Shown piece after piece: positions 34,734 through 44,723 of a stretch of DNA of 64,000 nt. Every line of letters starts with the position of its first letter. The stretch's first letter is position 1. Below the pieces are notes generated by a model. It saw only the letters and a list, made by a program, of their open reading frames with translations. It did no database searches and was not told where the DNA came from. The stretch is from NCBI GenBank assembly GCA_017643585.1, contig JAEPND010000002.1, forward strand, positions 62,001-126,000, written 5' to 3'. This DNA comes from Maricaulis sp. GTDB lineage: Bacteria > Pseudomonadota > Alphaproteobacteria > Caulobacterales > Maricaulaceae. The position numbers and the translations under genes were made by a program.

Positions 34734-36804
34734 GCAACCGGATACCGGTATCCTGTTCGAACAGGTAGAGCAGGGTGCGCAGGGCCTCACCCTTTTCCCC
34801 CTCCAGCTGCGGATTGCTCTGCACGATCATGCGGGCGTAGTCATTGGCCACGGGGATCAGATCGGCATGCGCCTCGACATCCGCCAGCCGGTAATCAGGC
34901 AATCCGCTCTGACGAAGGCCTAGAGGATCGCCGGCACCGCGCAATCGCCAATCTTCCTCGGCAATGGCAAAGCCGTCATCGGTCTTGCGCATCATTTCCA
35001 GACGCGCCTTTGCCGTTTCACCCAGAGGCCCCTTGTACAGCAGGATGCAGGACGACTCCCGATCGCCGCGACCGACTCGCCCCCTTAATTGATGCAATTG
35101 GGCCAGGCCAAACCGCTCGGCATGCTCGATGATCATGATCGTCGCGTCGGGCGCGTCCACACCCACCTCGATGACGGTCGTGGCGACCAGAATATCGATG
35201 TCTCCCGCCCGGAAGCTTGCGGCGATCGCTTCCTTTTCCTCGGCTTTCATCCGCCCATGCAGGAGGCCGATGCGGTCATCTCCAAGGGCAGCCCGCAAAT
35301 GACGCCAACGGTCCTCGGCCGCCGACAGCTCGGAGACCTCGCTTTCCTCGACAAGCGGACAGACCCAGTAGACCCGTTCGCCCTTGCCCACAGCTCGACG
35401 GACGCCTTCAACCATCTCGCCAAGACGGTCCATTGACACCAGTCGCGTCGTTGGCGGTTTGCGACCCGCGGGTTTTTCATCCAGCTTGGAGACGTCCATA
35501 TCGCCATACACCGCCAGGGCCAGCGTCCGCGGAATGGGGGTGGCGGTCATCGCCAGGGTTTCGGGTCTGTATGCTTTCGAAGCCAGGCGCAGACGATCGG
35601 AGACGCCGAATCTGTGTTGCTCATCGATGACGACCAGGCCGAGGTCGGCAAACTCTACATCATCCTGGAACAGGGCGTGGGTCCCGCAGACAACTGCGGC
35701 CCGCCCGGACGCGATCGCGTCCAACAAGGTCTTGCGCGACTTGCCCTTGTCCCGTCCGGTCAGGGTGATGACTTCGAGCCCGAGCGGAGCCAGCAGAGTG
35801 GAAATGGTCTTGTGATGCTGGCGCGCGAGAATTTCTGTAGGCGCCATGATCGCGGTCTGGGCGCCGGCTTCCGCCACATGCGTGGCCGCCATCGCCGCCA
35901 CGAAGGTTTTGCCGGCCCCCACATCACCATGCAGCAGCCGGGTCATGCGTTCCGGGCTTTCCAGGTCTGTCTTGAGATCCGCATAGGCGCGTTGCTGGGC
36001 GCCTGTCGGTGCAAAGGGGGCATGCTCGAGCATCTTGGCGACCAGTCTTCCCTCGACCTGCATCTGTCTGCCGGTCACCTTCTTGCGCTGGGCGCGAACC
36101 AGCTGCAGCGCCAGCTGGCGCGCTGTGAGCTCGTCAAAGGCCAGTCGACTGCGTTCCGGCGTGTCCGGCGAGAGCGCCTCTGCCTCGCTGGGCTGGTGCA
36201 GCGCCCTCAGGGCTTCCATGAACCCCGGCCATCTATGCTTCTGCAGCAGTCCGGCATCTCCCCATTCGGGAAGTTCCGGCAGAATGGCCAGGGCACCACT
36301 CACGGCCTTGCGGACGGTCTTCGCGGTCAGCCCGGCCGTCAAGGGATAGACAGTCTCGAGCAGGGGTGTCGTTTCAGCTTCGGCTTCACTGATCACCAGG
36401 TCCGGGTGCACTATCTGGATCTCCGAGCCAAACCGCTCCACTTTTCCGGACACAATCCGTGTCGCACCCTCCGGCAAAAGTCGTTTCAGATAATCGCCAC
36501 GCGCATGGAAGAAGACAAGGTGCAGGAAGCCGGTCTCGTCATACATGCGCACCTTGTAGGGCTGTCCCTTTCGGCGCCCGGCAATGTGTGTCTCCACAGT
36601 GCCTTTCAACGTCACGATCTGGTCTTCCGGGGCCTGGCTCACACTGGTCTGGAAGCGTCTGTCAATCAGGCTGGCCGGCTTGAGAAACAGGATATCCTTG
36701 ATGCGAGGCCCAGCGACCTTGGCAAGCAGGGTCGCCAGCCGCGGTCCGATACCGGGCAGGGCAGTGATATCCTGGAATAACGGAAACAGAATCTCTGGAC
36801 GCAT
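34720..36804 (-). CDS. recG: ATP-dependent DNA helicase RecG
   Basis: 694 residues. RecG remodels stalled replication forks and Holliday junctions. The wedge/OB domain lies in the first 200 residues (TLKGTVETHIAGRRKGQPYK); helicase motifs include LLHGDVGAGKTFVAAMAA (about 290-305), VVIDEQHRFGV (about 390), LAMTATPIPRTLALA and the C-terminal TRG-type RGRVGRGDRESSCILLY. The ATG at 36804 gives the standard MRPEILFPLF start; the frame is open upstream to 37038 over sdhE. It is divergent from sdhE and mfd, an arrangement conserved in alphaproteobacteria. Confidence 0.96.
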   Translation of the reverse strand: MRPEILFPLFQDITALPGIGPRLATLLAKVAGPRIKDILFLKPASLIDRRFQTSVSQAPEDQIVTLKGTVETHIAGRRKGQPYKVRMYDETGFLHLVFFHARGDYLKRLLPEGATRIVSGKVERFGSEIQIVHPDLVISEAEAETTPLLETVYPLTAGLTAKTVRKAVSGALAILPELPEWGDAGLLQKHRWPGFMEALRALHQPSEAEALSPDTPERSRLAFDELTARQLALQLVRAQRKKVTGRQMQVEGRLVAKMLEHAPFAPTGAQQRAYADLKTDLESPERMTRLLHGDVGAGKTFVAAMAATHVAEAGAQTAIMAPTEILARQHHKTISTLLAPLGLEVITLTGRDKGKSRKTLLDAIASGRAAVVCGTHALFQDDVEFADLGLVVIDEQHRFGVSDRLRLASKAYRPETLAMTATPIPRTLALAVYGDMDVSKLDEKPAGRKPPTTRLVSMDRLGEMVEGVRRAVGKGERVYWVCPLVEESEVSELSAAEDRWRHLRAALGDDRIGLLHGRMKAEEKEAIAASFRAGDIDILVATTVIEVGVDAPDATIMIIEHAERFGLAQLHQLRGRVGRGDRESSCILLYKGPLGETAKARLEMMRKTDDGFAIAEEDWRLRGAGDPLGLRQSGLPDYRLADVEAHADLIPVANDYARMIVQSNPQLEGEKGEALRTLLYLFEQDTGIRLLKSG

Positions 36805-36879
36805 TGCTGGCGAGTGTAGCGATTGAAAACGCGCAGGCCAGTGGTCGACGTGGCGCCTGTGTCGGACTATATGCGAGCT

Positions 36880-37173
36880 ATGACCGAAAGCACTGACATC
36901 AAACGCAAGAAACTGCGCATCCGCGCCTGGCGTCGCGGCTTCAAGGAAGCTGATCTGATCCTGGGACGGTTTGCCGATTCCAATCTCGATTCCATGTCGG
37001 ACGAGGCTGTTCAATTGTTTGAACATCTCCTCGATCAACAGGATCAGGATATCTATGCCTGGATCATTGGCCGCGAGCCGGTTCCCAGTGAATTCCAGAC
37101 CGATGTAATGAAGGCATTGCAGGCATTCCGGGTTGAGGACGACGCCCAGTTTGGCGACGGGCCACGCGCTTAA
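36880..37173 (+). CDS. sdhE: FAD assembly factor SdhE (succinate dehydrogenase flavinylation)
   Basis: 97 residues of the SdhE/Sdh5 family (SDHAF2). It promotes covalent attachment of FAD to the flavoprotein subunit of succinate dehydrogenase. The RGxxE motif is present: AWRRGFKEADLILGRF, followed by LFEHLLDQQDQDIYAWI. An ATG nine bases upstream (36871) is an alternative start. It is divergent from recG and nine bases before mfd, the usual context. Confidence 0.9.
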   Translation: MTESTDIKRKKLRIRAWRRGFKEADLILGRFADSNLDSMSDEAVQLFEHLLDQQDQDIYAWIIGREPVPSEFQTDVMKALQAFRVEDDAQFGDGPRA

Positions 37174-37182
37174 GAGACGACG

Positions 37183-40100
37183 ATGACAGATCTGGATCTG
37201 ATCGCCCGGGCGAGCGGAACGGCTCGTGTGTGTGGGGCTCCGGAGGGGCTGGACGCATTGGTGTTTGCCGATGCGGCGCGTCTGCGTGGCGGGGTCAGCG
37301 TATTCATCGCGCGTGATGATTCCCGAGCCGCAGCCTTTGCCACCGCACTGGAGTTTTTTGCACCCGATCTCGATCTGTTGCGTCTGCCGGCCTGGGATTG
37401 TCAGCCCTATGACCGGATTTCACCTTCACCGCGACTGGCAGCGCGACGTGCTGCGGCGTTGGCGCGGCTGGCCAATCATGACGGCGAAACAAGTCTGCTG
37501 GTGGTCACGACCATCAATGCAATGGCCCAGCGTTGTCCGCCCAGCTCGGTCCTGTCCGGCTCGCGTATCCAGCTGAAACCAGGGCAGAGCGTGGATAATG
37601 ATGCCCTGCTGCACCATTTCACCTCGAATGGTTATGCCCGCACCGCCACCGTCATGGAGCCCGGCGATTTCGCGGTGCGCGGCGGTGTGATTGATGTCTT
37701 CCCGCCGGATGGCGAGGAGCCAGTCCGGCTCGACTTCTTCGGCGACAGTCTGGAAAGCATCCGGACCTTCGATCCGGAAACCCAGCGTTCGCAAAAACAA
37801 CTCTCGAAGATCGAGTTCACGCCGGTCAGCGAAGTCATCATCGATGAGACCTCGATCTCCCTTTACCGCGGCGGATTCGTGAAAGCATTCGGCGCCGTCC
37901 AGCGCGACGACCCTGTCTACCAGGCGGTTAGCGAAGGCGCCCGGCCGGCCGGTGTGGAACACTGGCTGCCCTTGTTTTATCCGGAGGTGGTGACGGCGTT
38001 CTCCTATCTCCCGGAGGCGGCCCTGATCGGTATTGACGCGCTGGCCCATGAGGCCTTCGACGAGCGTGTCGTCCAGGTGAAGGACTATTTCGACGCCCGT
38101 CAGCTCGCGGCCGAGGCGTCACACAGTTCCAGCCTGTCCGCTTCGACCTATCGCGCGCTGGAGCCTGATGCCCTGTATCTGACCCGAGAGGACTGGGATA
38201 AGGCGCTGTCCGGCCGGGTGGTGCGCAATTTCACCAGCTTTGTGGAACCCGGCGACAACACGGTGGATGCAGGCGGCAAGCAGGGGCGGGTCTTCGCCGC
38301 TGAGCGTGCCGCGGAAAACACCAATGTCTTTGACGCCACCGCCAAACACGTTGTGGAGCTGAACAAGGCTGGCAAACGGGTGCTGTTGGCGTCGTGGAGC
38401 CTGGGCGCATCGGAGCGCATGGCCAGCGTGCTGGGTGATCACGGGCTGAGGAATATCAAGCTCTCGGAGAACTGGCAGGACGCGGCCGCGGGGCCCGGCA
38501 TCGGTCGTGTGGTCCTGCCGATCGAACGCGGGTTCGAAACTGAGAACCTGGTGGTCATCTCCGAGCAGGATATTCTCGGCGACCGCCTGGCGCGGCCGCG
38601 CAAACGCAAGAAAACCGCGGACGTCATCGTTGAGGCGGGCAGCCTGTCGCCGGGTGACCTTGTTATCCACGCCGATCATGGCCTGTCGCGATTTATTGGC
38701 CTGAAAACCCTGCCAGTGCAGGACGCACCACACGATTGTATAGAGCTGGAATATTCGGGCGGCTCAAAGCTTTACCTCCCGGTAGAGAATATTGAACTGT
38801 TGTCGCGCTATGGGGCCGAGGCCGAAAGCGCCCAGCTCGACAAGCTCGGTGGCGTAGCCTGGCAGGCCCGCAAGGCCAAAGCCAAGAAGCGCCTGCGTGA
38901 CATGGCGGACGAGCTGATCAAGATCGCGGCCCAGCGACTGTCGCGAAAAGCGACGGTGATCGACAGCTCCGGCGGCATGTATGACGAGTTCTGTTCAGCT
39001 TTTCCCTATGCCGAGACGGATGACCAGCTCAACGCACTGGACGACGTGCTGGGCGATTTCACCAAGGGGCGGCCCATGGATCGCCTGATCTGTGGTGATG
39101 TCGGCTTCGGCAAGACGGAAGTCGCGTTACGGGCGGCCTTTGTCGTGGCCATGAGTGGCCAGCAGGTGGCCGTTGTGGCGCCAACCACCTTGCTGGCGCG
39201 ACAGCACTTCAAGACATTCAGCGAGCGCTTTCGCGGTTGGCCGGTCAAGGTTCGCCAGCTTTCGCGGCTGGTCAATGCCAAAGAATCCAAGGCGACGAAA
39301 GAGGAATTGCGCGATGGCAAGGTGGAGATCGTCATCGGGACGCATGCGCTCCTGGCCAAGACCGTAAAGTTCAATGATCTGGGCCTGCTGATCGTCGACG
39401 AGGAGCAGAATTTCGGCGTCAAGCACAAGGAAACGCTCAAGGCCCTGCGCGCCGATGTCCATGTCCTCACACTGACAGCGACCCCGATCCCGCGTACTCT
39501 GCAGCTGGCGCTGACTGGCATCCGGGATCTGTCCATCATCGCAACGCCCCCGGTCGATCGTCTCGCCGTCAGAACCTATGTCACCCCGTTTGATGCGGTG
39601 ACCGTTCGCGAAGCCCTGCTGCGCGAGAAATACCGCGGCGGCCAGGCTTTCTTTGTCGTGCCGCGCATTTCCGATCTCGATGATATCGCGGCCTTCCTTC
39701 GCGAAAGCGTGCCGGAAGTCTCCTTCGTGATTGCGCATGGCCAGATGGCGGCCGGGCAATTGGAAGACATCATGACGGCCTTCTATGACGGCCGGTATGA
39801 TGTGTTGTTGTCGACGACCATTGTGGAATCCGGGATCGATATCCCAACCGCGAACACGCTGGTCATTCACCGCGCTGATCGTTTCGGACTGGCGCAGCTT
39901 TATCAGCTGCGCGGCCGTGTCGGGCGATCCAAGACCCGCGCCTATGCCTATTTCACCACGGCCGCCAATCGCAAGCTCACGGCCGGTGCTGAACGACGCC
40001 TGAAAGTCTTGCAATCACTGGATTCCCTGGGCGCCGGTTTCAGCCTCGCTTCGCACGATCTGGATTTGCGCGGCGGCGGAAACCTGCTGGGCGAAGAGCA

Positions 40101-40668
40101 GTCCGGTCACATCAAGGATGTAGGTGTGGAGCTCTACCAGTCCATGCTCGAGGAGGCTGTGGCCTCGCTGCGAGGCGAAGGCCAGGACGAGGATGATGGC
40201 GAGTGGTCACCGCAGATCAATGCCGGTGGTGCGGTTCTGATCCCGGAAGAATACATCCCTGACCTTGATGTTCGCCTCCAGCTTTATCGCCGTCTGTCCT
40301 CGCTGGAAGACAAGGCCGCGCGTGAAGGCTTTGCGGCTGAACTGATTGACCGTTTCGGTCCGCTTCCAAAAGAGGTGGAAACCCTGATGCGCGTGGTCGC
40401 GGTGAAAATGCTGTGCAAGCGTGCGGGTGTCGAGAAAGTGGATGCGGGCCCCAAGGGCGCCGTCATTCATTTCCGCAAGGACCGGTTCATTGATCCGCCC
40501 AGCCTGATTGCGCACATTGGCGCCAATCCGGGCCTGTTCAAGGCTCGTCCCGATCACAAGCTGGTCTTGCGGACAGGTTGGGATGATCCGGAGGATCGCT
40601 TGCGTGCCATTGAAAAATCGATGACGCCGCTGGCCGAGATTGCGGACCGCGCTCGCGAGGCCGCCTAG
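37183..40668 (+). CDS. mfd: Transcription-repair coupling factor Mfd
   Basis: 1161 residues, full length. Mfd removes RNA polymerase stalled at lesions and recruits UvrA. Domains in order: UvrB-like modules (about 1-330), the RNA polymerase-interacting domain around FIGLKTLPVQDAPHDCIELE (about 505), the helicase with ICGDVGFGKTEVALRAAF (Walker A, about 636) and LLIVDEEQNFGV (about 735), the TRG motif region ending RGRVGRSKTRAYAYF, and a C-terminal autoinhibitory domain from about 1000. Its TAG shares CTAG with the convergent PopA-like gene. Confidence 0.97.
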   Translation: MTDLDLIARASGTARVCGAPEGLDALVFADAARLRGGVSVFIARDDSRAAAFATALEFFAPDLDLLRLPAWDCQPYDRISPSPRLAARRAAALARLANHDGETSLLVVTTINAMAQRCPPSSVLSGSRIQLKPGQSVDNDALLHHFTSNGYARTATVMEPGDFAVRGGVIDVFPPDGEEPVRLDFFGDSLESIRTFDPETQRSQKQLSKIEFTPVSEVIIDETSISLYRGGFVKAFGAVQRDDPVYQAVSEGARPAGVEHWLPLFYPEVVTAFSYLPEAALIGIDALAHEAFDERVVQVKDYFDARQLAAEASHSSSLSASTYRALEPDALYLTREDWDKALSGRVVRNFTSFVEPGDNTVDAGGKQGRVFAAERAAENTNVFDATAKHVVELNKAGKRVLLASWSLGASERMASVLGDHGLRNIKLSENWQDAAAGPGIGRVVLPIERGFETENLVVISEQDILGDRLARPRKRKKTADVIVEAGSLSPGDLVIHADHGLSRFIGLKTLPVQDAPHDCIELEYSGGSKLYLPVENIELLSRYGAEAESAQLDKLGGVAWQARKAKAKKRLRDMADELIKIAAQRLSRKATVIDSSGGMYDEFCSAFPYAETDDQLNALDDVLGDFTKGRPMDRLICGDVGFGKTEVALRAAFVVAMSGQQVAVVAPTTLLARQHFKTFSERFRGWPVKVRQLSRLVNAKESKATKEELRDGKVEIVIGTHALLAKTVKFNDLGLLIVDEEQNFGVKHKETLKALRADVHVLTLTATPIPRTLQLALTGIRDLSIIATPPVDRLAVRTYVTPFDAVTVREALLREKYRGGQAFFVVPRISDLDDIAAFLRESVPEVSFVIAHGQMAAGQLEDIMTAFYDGRYDVLLSTTIVESGIDIPTANTLVIHRADRFGLAQLYQLRGRVGRSKTRAYAYFTTAANRKLTAGAERRLKVLQSLDSLGAGFSLASHDLDLRGGGNLLGEEQSGHIKDVGVELYQSMLEEAVASLRGEGQDEDDGEWSPQINAGGAVLIPEEYIPDLDVRLQLYRRLSSLEDKAAREGFAAELIDRFGPLPKEVETLMRVVAVKMLCKRAGVEKVDAGPKGAVIHFRKDRFIDPPSLIAHIGANPGLFKARPDHKLVLRTGWDDPEDRLRAIEKSMTPLAEIADRAREAA

Positions 40669-42002
40669 GCCCTGGCAGCAAACGGGTCGCGCGATTGCAG
40701 ACGGCGAATACCCCGTTCGATCAGGGCCTCAGCCGTTTCAGCGGGCTGAGGGCTGATACACTCCGAGCGCACCTGCAAACGGAAGGGGTGAAGTGGATCC
40801 TCGCTCTCAAACGCTGTGCATTCGGCGATCGCCGATACGCGGGCCGCGACGGCGGCGACACCTTCTTCCTCGGTAAAGGGCAGGATGGCGAGAAAACGTT
40901 CATTATCCAGCCGGCAGGCCGCATCTTCGCTGCGCAGCAAATGACGCAGCATGGCCGCGAATTGGCGACGTGCCTTCTCGGCCGACAAATCGTCCGGGCG
41001 TTCGATCCCGTCGGGCAATTCTGTGTTGAGAATCAGCGTTGTAAAGCTGAGTTCATTGCGATCCGTGGCGTTGATCAGGTCCTGCAGGTGTGACAGCAGG
41101 AAGCCGGAATGGAACAGGCCGGTGTCGATATCCAGCGTCCGGGGTTCCCGACAGGCTTCCAGCGCCGCCTTGGCCTCGCGGCGACGACGGCGTTCCGCTG
41201 TCAGCGTCAGGATGCGATCCCGCATCTCGGCGTCCGATGTCTGAGCGCTGATGATATCGGACACACCGCGGGCAAACGCCTCATCCGCGACTTCACGATC
41301 TGCGGACTGCGTCAGAAGCAAGACGGGTGTGTGATAGAGCCGAGCATTGCGACGCATGGCGGAACTGATTGTGAATGCTGTGTCAGCCTTGCCATTGGCG
41401 TTGAGAATGACAGCGTCGAAACTGCGTTCGTGAAGATAATCAAAGGCAGAATAAGACGAAAAGGCCGCGACCACCTCGACTTCATCAGCCTGCATGATGT
41501 GCTGCAGGCTCATGAAACGTGGCGAGGCGTCGCCGACATAGAGAACGCTGCTGCGCGCCTCCGGGCGCGGTGCGATGTCTGGACGGTCCGCATAGAGCGC
41601 ATTCACCTGGGCGCGCCGGCGCGCAATTTCTTCCATCGTATGCAGCCGAAACAGTGAGCGTGCGCGTGCTGCGATCTGGGCCGGCAGGGCAGGCTCAGGC
41701 AGCCAGGCATCAATAGTCTCAAGCTCGGCGAGCTCGGAGGGGCCGATGGTGATAACCAGACGCGGGCCGGGCGCGAAACCCTGGGCGGTCGCCAGATGCT
41801 GGGATACAGAAGCGGCGTCGGCGGCGAAAACGATCAGACAGGCATAGGAACGCGCCGAGGCGGAGGCCGGCGTGTTAGCACGCACGATGCGGGCGCGTAT
41901 CGCGAGTTTCTCCAGCTGGCTGGCAAGCTCCCCCGTCTGGTCCGTCGGACCAATCAGCAGGACGTCGAGTGCGCGTCCCATTTGTCCCCCTGGCGTCCTC
42001 AT
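40665..42002 (-). CDS. PopA/PleD-like protein: two pseudo-receivers plus degenerate GGDEF with RxxD site
   Basis: 445 residues. A first receiver-like region (about 10-125, ALDVLLIGPTDQTGELA) lacks the phospho-Asp. A second (about 152-265, SSVLYVGDASPRFMSLQ) has Asn201 where the acceptor Asp would be. The C-terminal GGDEF domain (about 285-445) has RLDNERF in place of RYGGEEF, so it cannot make c-di-GMP. The inhibitory RxxD site (Arg357-Asp360) is kept at the normal spacing before it. By family knowledge this pattern marks a c-di-GMP receptor such as Caulobacter PopA. Start may instead be 41981. Confidence 0.75.
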   Translation of the reverse strand: MRTPGGQMGRALDVLLIGPTDQTGELASQLEKLAIRARIVRANTPASASARSYACLIVFAADAASVSQHLATAQGFAPGPRLVITIGPSELAELETIDAWLPEPALPAQIAARARSLFRLHTMEEIARRRAQVNALYADRPDIAPRPEARSSVLYVGDASPRFMSLQHIMQADEVEVVAAFSSYSAFDYLHERSFDAVILNANGKADTAFTISSAMRRNARLYHTPVLLLTQSADREVADEAFARGVSDIISAQTSDAEMRDRILTLTAERRRRREAKAALEACREPRTLDIDTGLFHSGFLLSHLQDLINATDRNELSFTTLILNTELPDGIERPDDLSAEKARRQFAAMLRHLLRSEDAACRLDNERFLAILPFTEEEGVAAVAARVSAIAECTAFESEDPLHPFRLQVRSECISPQPAETAEALIERGIRRLQSRDPFAARA

Positions 42003-42075
42003 GGACAATTCCTGTTTCTTGAGTTTGTCACAAATGCCACGATCTCCAAAACGAAGAATCGTGAGGTTGGTCGCA

Positions 42076-43170
42076 ATGCAAACACAAGGTCCTCTAAAAG
42101 GCGTTAAAATCGTCGAGTTCGTCGGATTGGGGCCGGCACCTTTCGCCGCAATGCTGCTCTCTGACATGGGTGCGGACGTCATCCGCATCGATCGTCCCGG
42201 AGCTTTCGGGACAGGCGCGGCGGATGTGCTGGCGCGCGGACGACGCTCCGTTGCGCTTAATCTCAAGGATGAGGGCGACCAGGAGAAGTGCCGAGCCCTG
42301 GTCTCGAAGGCGGATATCCTTTTGGAGGGCTATCGTCCCGGCGTGATGGAACGCCTCGGCTTTGGCCCGGATGACATGTTCCAACTCAACCCCGCACTGG
42401 TCTACGGTCGCATGACGGGGTGGGGGCAGTTCGGCCCGCTGGCCCATGCCGCGGGACATGACATCAATTATATCTCGTTGAGCGGAGCCTTGGGGGCGAT
42501 CGGGACCGAGCAAACGCCGGTCGCGCCGCTAAATCTCGTCGGTGATTTCGGTGGTGGTGCGCTCTACCTGGCCATGGGGGTTCTGGCGGCTCTTCATCAC
42601 GCCCGTGCCTCAGGGCAGGGCCAGGTGGTCGATGCCGCCATTGTCGATGGATCCGCCTCATTGATGGCGTCCCAGTATCAGTTGATGGCGCTTGGATTAT
42701 GGAAGCCTGATCGCGCCTCCAATCTGCTGGACGGCGCCGCGCATTTCTACGCGATTTATGAATGCGCCGACGGGCGCCATATTTCGCTCGGGCCGCTGGA
42801 GCCGGAATTCTACGCACTGTTCTGCGAGAAAGCCGGAATTGATGCGCAGGCCTTGCCCGCTGACTGGAGTGGCAAGAACTGGGAGCAGGGCAAAGCCGAA
42901 TTCGAAGCGCTGTTCAAACAGCGTACCCGGGATGAATGGTGTGAGCTTCTGGAAGGCACTGATGCCTGTTTCGCGCCGGTTCTGACCTATGAGGAAGCGC
43001 ATGCCCATCCGCACATGGTCGAACGTGGAACATTCCAAACGGTGGAAGGCGTTGTCCAGCCGGCGCCTGCGCCGCGATTCTCGGCCACACCGTCCGCAAT
43101 CCAGCGTGCCGCGGGGCAGCCGGGTGCGGATACCGGGGAGGTGTTGCGGGACTGGGGTGTGGAGCCCTAG
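42076..43170 (+). CDS. Class III CoA-transferase (CaiB/BaiF; alpha-methylacyl-CoA racemase-like)
   Basis: 364 residues. Motifs: LKGVKIVEFVGLGPAPFAAM, LLSDMGADVIRIDRPG, RRSVALNLKDEG, GRMTGWGQFGPLAHAAGHDI, NLVGDFGGGALYLAMG (with the family Asp) and VVDAAIVDGSASLM. The PAPFAAMLL and GHDINYISLSG stretches favour alpha-methylacyl-CoA racemase (branched fatty-acid oxidation) over a true transferase. The ATG at 42076 follows GAGG by about nine bases; the frame is open further upstream over the PopA-like gene. Confidence 0.87.
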   Translation: MQTQGPLKGVKIVEFVGLGPAPFAAMLLSDMGADVIRIDRPGAFGTGAADVLARGRRSVALNLKDEGDQEKCRALVSKADILLEGYRPGVMERLGFGPDDMFQLNPALVYGRMTGWGQFGPLAHAAGHDINYISLSGALGAIGTEQTPVAPLNLVGDFGGGALYLAMGVLAALHHARASGQGQVVDAAIVDGSASLMASQYQLMALGLWKPDRASNLLDGAAHFYAIYECADGRHISLGPLEPEFYALFCEKAGIDAQALPADWSGKNWEQGKAEFEALFKQRTRDEWCELLEGTDACFAPVLTYEEAHAHPHMVERGTFQTVEGVVQPAPAPRFSATPSAIQRAAGQPGADTGEVLRDWGVEP

Positions 43171-44390
43171 CTCTGAATGGCGTCGTCGATATTGGCGGCG
43201 CCCAGATTGCCTGCCTGGTCCGATGAAATCCGCGCATAGGCAAAGTCGGCACCGTCGGCGGTGACACCTTTCATCTGGGCGTTCTCCCAGCGCGCATAAC
43301 GTGCATTTATGCCGCCCAGATTGGTGCCCAGCGATCGTCCGCCACCCAGCGTCAGGCTGTCCAGGCGGGCGCCGCGAAGGTCTGCGTGCGAGAGATTGGC
43401 ACCGCTGAGATCCGCGCCCCGGAGGTCTGCATCGCGAAGATCGCAGCCGCGCAGATCAGCCTGCACGAGCTTGGCGCCCTGCAGCGCGACAGCGCGCATA
43501 TCCATACCGGAGAAGTTGGCCCCATGGGCCTGCATGGCGGTGAGTTCACGGTCGCGCAGATCGCCGGCTTCGCGCATATCCATGCCCTTGAAACTGGCGG
43601 GAGCGCCTTCCTTGCCTTGCGTGCGGCAAAGCTTTTCATGGTCGCGCAGCTTGGAGGACAAGGGGCGGACATCGTCATCCGGTTCGAAGCCGTTCTCGCT
43701 TGCATCCTCCAAATCACCCGTGAGCATGCCGGAGGTGATCGCCTGAGCAAGCTTGAGATCCTTTTCCAACGCGCCGCGTATGTCGGCATCGGTCAGGTCC
43801 GCGCCGGAAAAGTCCGTCGCGGTCAGGATGGCGCGCTGCATCACCGCGTTTTTCAACTTGGCGCGCAACAGTCGCGAATTATTCAGGTTGGCGTCGGAAA
43901 AATCTGCACCTTCGGCTTCCACGCCAGCAAGGCGGGCATGGGAGAAATTCACACCGCCCAGGCGCGCATTGCCAAGTTTTGTGCTCTGCACTGATGCTGT
44001 CGGGATGCCGTCGCTTCCACGGGCGGGCAAACGTGCCAGTTCGCGGAAGTCGGCGTTCTGGCATTGCGATGCAGACAGGTCGGCTTCGCTCATGTCGCAG
44101 CCACGAAGATCTGTATCGTCCAGATTGGCACCGATCAGGCGTGCGCCCACAAGTTTGGCACCGGAAAAATTCGCTCCGCGCAGATCCGATCCGGACAGAT
44201 TGGCGCCGGTGAGATCGCAATCCGAGAAGCTGGCGTCCTGGAGATTGCGGTTGGTAAAATCCAGGCCGGAGAGATCCTCGCCGTCAAAACGCGCAAATCC
44301 GGCGCCTGCGCCAGCCAACGCACGCTCATGATCCGCACAGCGGCGGTCGATTTCTGCTTGTCGATCAGGGGCGTTCGCGGGTGCGGGCAA
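43167..44390 (-). CDS. Pentapeptide-repeat protein
   Basis: 407 residues, no signal peptide. Three repeat blocks of the A(D/N)LxX type are visible: about 36-118, 137-208 and 288-347, with a partial run to 402. They form a right-handed quadrilateral beta-helix in known structures. A nonrepetitive, acidic-then-basic linker (about 209-285) separates blocks two and three. Some members mimic DNA and protect gyrase; others have unknown roles. It is convergent with the CoA-transferase gene and they share CTAG. No neighbouring toxin or secretion gene explains it. Confidence 0.9.
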   Translation of the reverse strand: MPAPANAPDRQAEIDRRCADHERALAGAGAGFARFDGEDLSGLDFTNRNLQDASFSDCDLTGANLSGSDLRGANFSGAKLVGARLIGANLDDTDLRGCDMSEADLSASQCQNADFRELARLPARGSDGIPTASVQSTKLGNARLGGVNFSHARLAGVEAEGADFSDANLNNSRLLRAKLKNAVMQRAILTATDFSGADLTDADIRGALEKDLKLAQAITSGMLTGDLEDASENGFEPDDDVRPLSSKLRDHEKLCRTQGKEGAPASFKGMDMREAGDLRDRELTAMQAHGANFSGMDMRAVALQGAKLVQADLRGCDLRDADLRGADLSGANLSHADLRGARLDSLTLGGGRSLGTNLGGINARYARWENAQMKGVTADGADFAYARISSDQAGNLGAANIDDAIQS

Positions 44391-44723
44391 GATCTGTCCT
44401 TAGAGGCTTTGCCGCAGCCTATGTGATTTGCAGGATTGCTAACAAGTCCCGAGCAGCAACTCTTTTAAAACAGGGTGATAAATTGTGTTTATAATCGTTC
44501 ATCTCGGGTTCAGCGGCACTCTCTAATATCTGTATTCGAGGTCAGCGGCCGCATTTCAGTCCCTCGCCGGATCGCTGTCTCACTATCGAATTGATACCCC
44601 GAAGCGTCGACCGCCCCCAACGGTCGGCGTTTCTCTTTGTGCGCAGCGCTTTGGCGGGGGTGACAGGTTTTGTCTTCGGTGGTCGCCATAGTGGTTTCAA
44701 CACACCAATACGAGGAGATCATC
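44391..44723. other. Noncoding stretch upstream of the pentapeptide protein and the 83-residue ORF
   Basis: A 333-base gap. It holds an A/T-rich segment around 44460-44500 with TATAAT at 44490-44495 on the plus strand, but no good -35 box at the right distance. A 71-codon minus-strand frame (44510-44725) shows no ribosome site or family resemblance and is probably spurious. Divergent promoters for the two flanking genes are expected here. Confidence 0.4.

Noticed and set aside
35614..36780. 388-codon plus-strand open frame over recG
   Set aside because: Antisense to helicase motifs; no domain.
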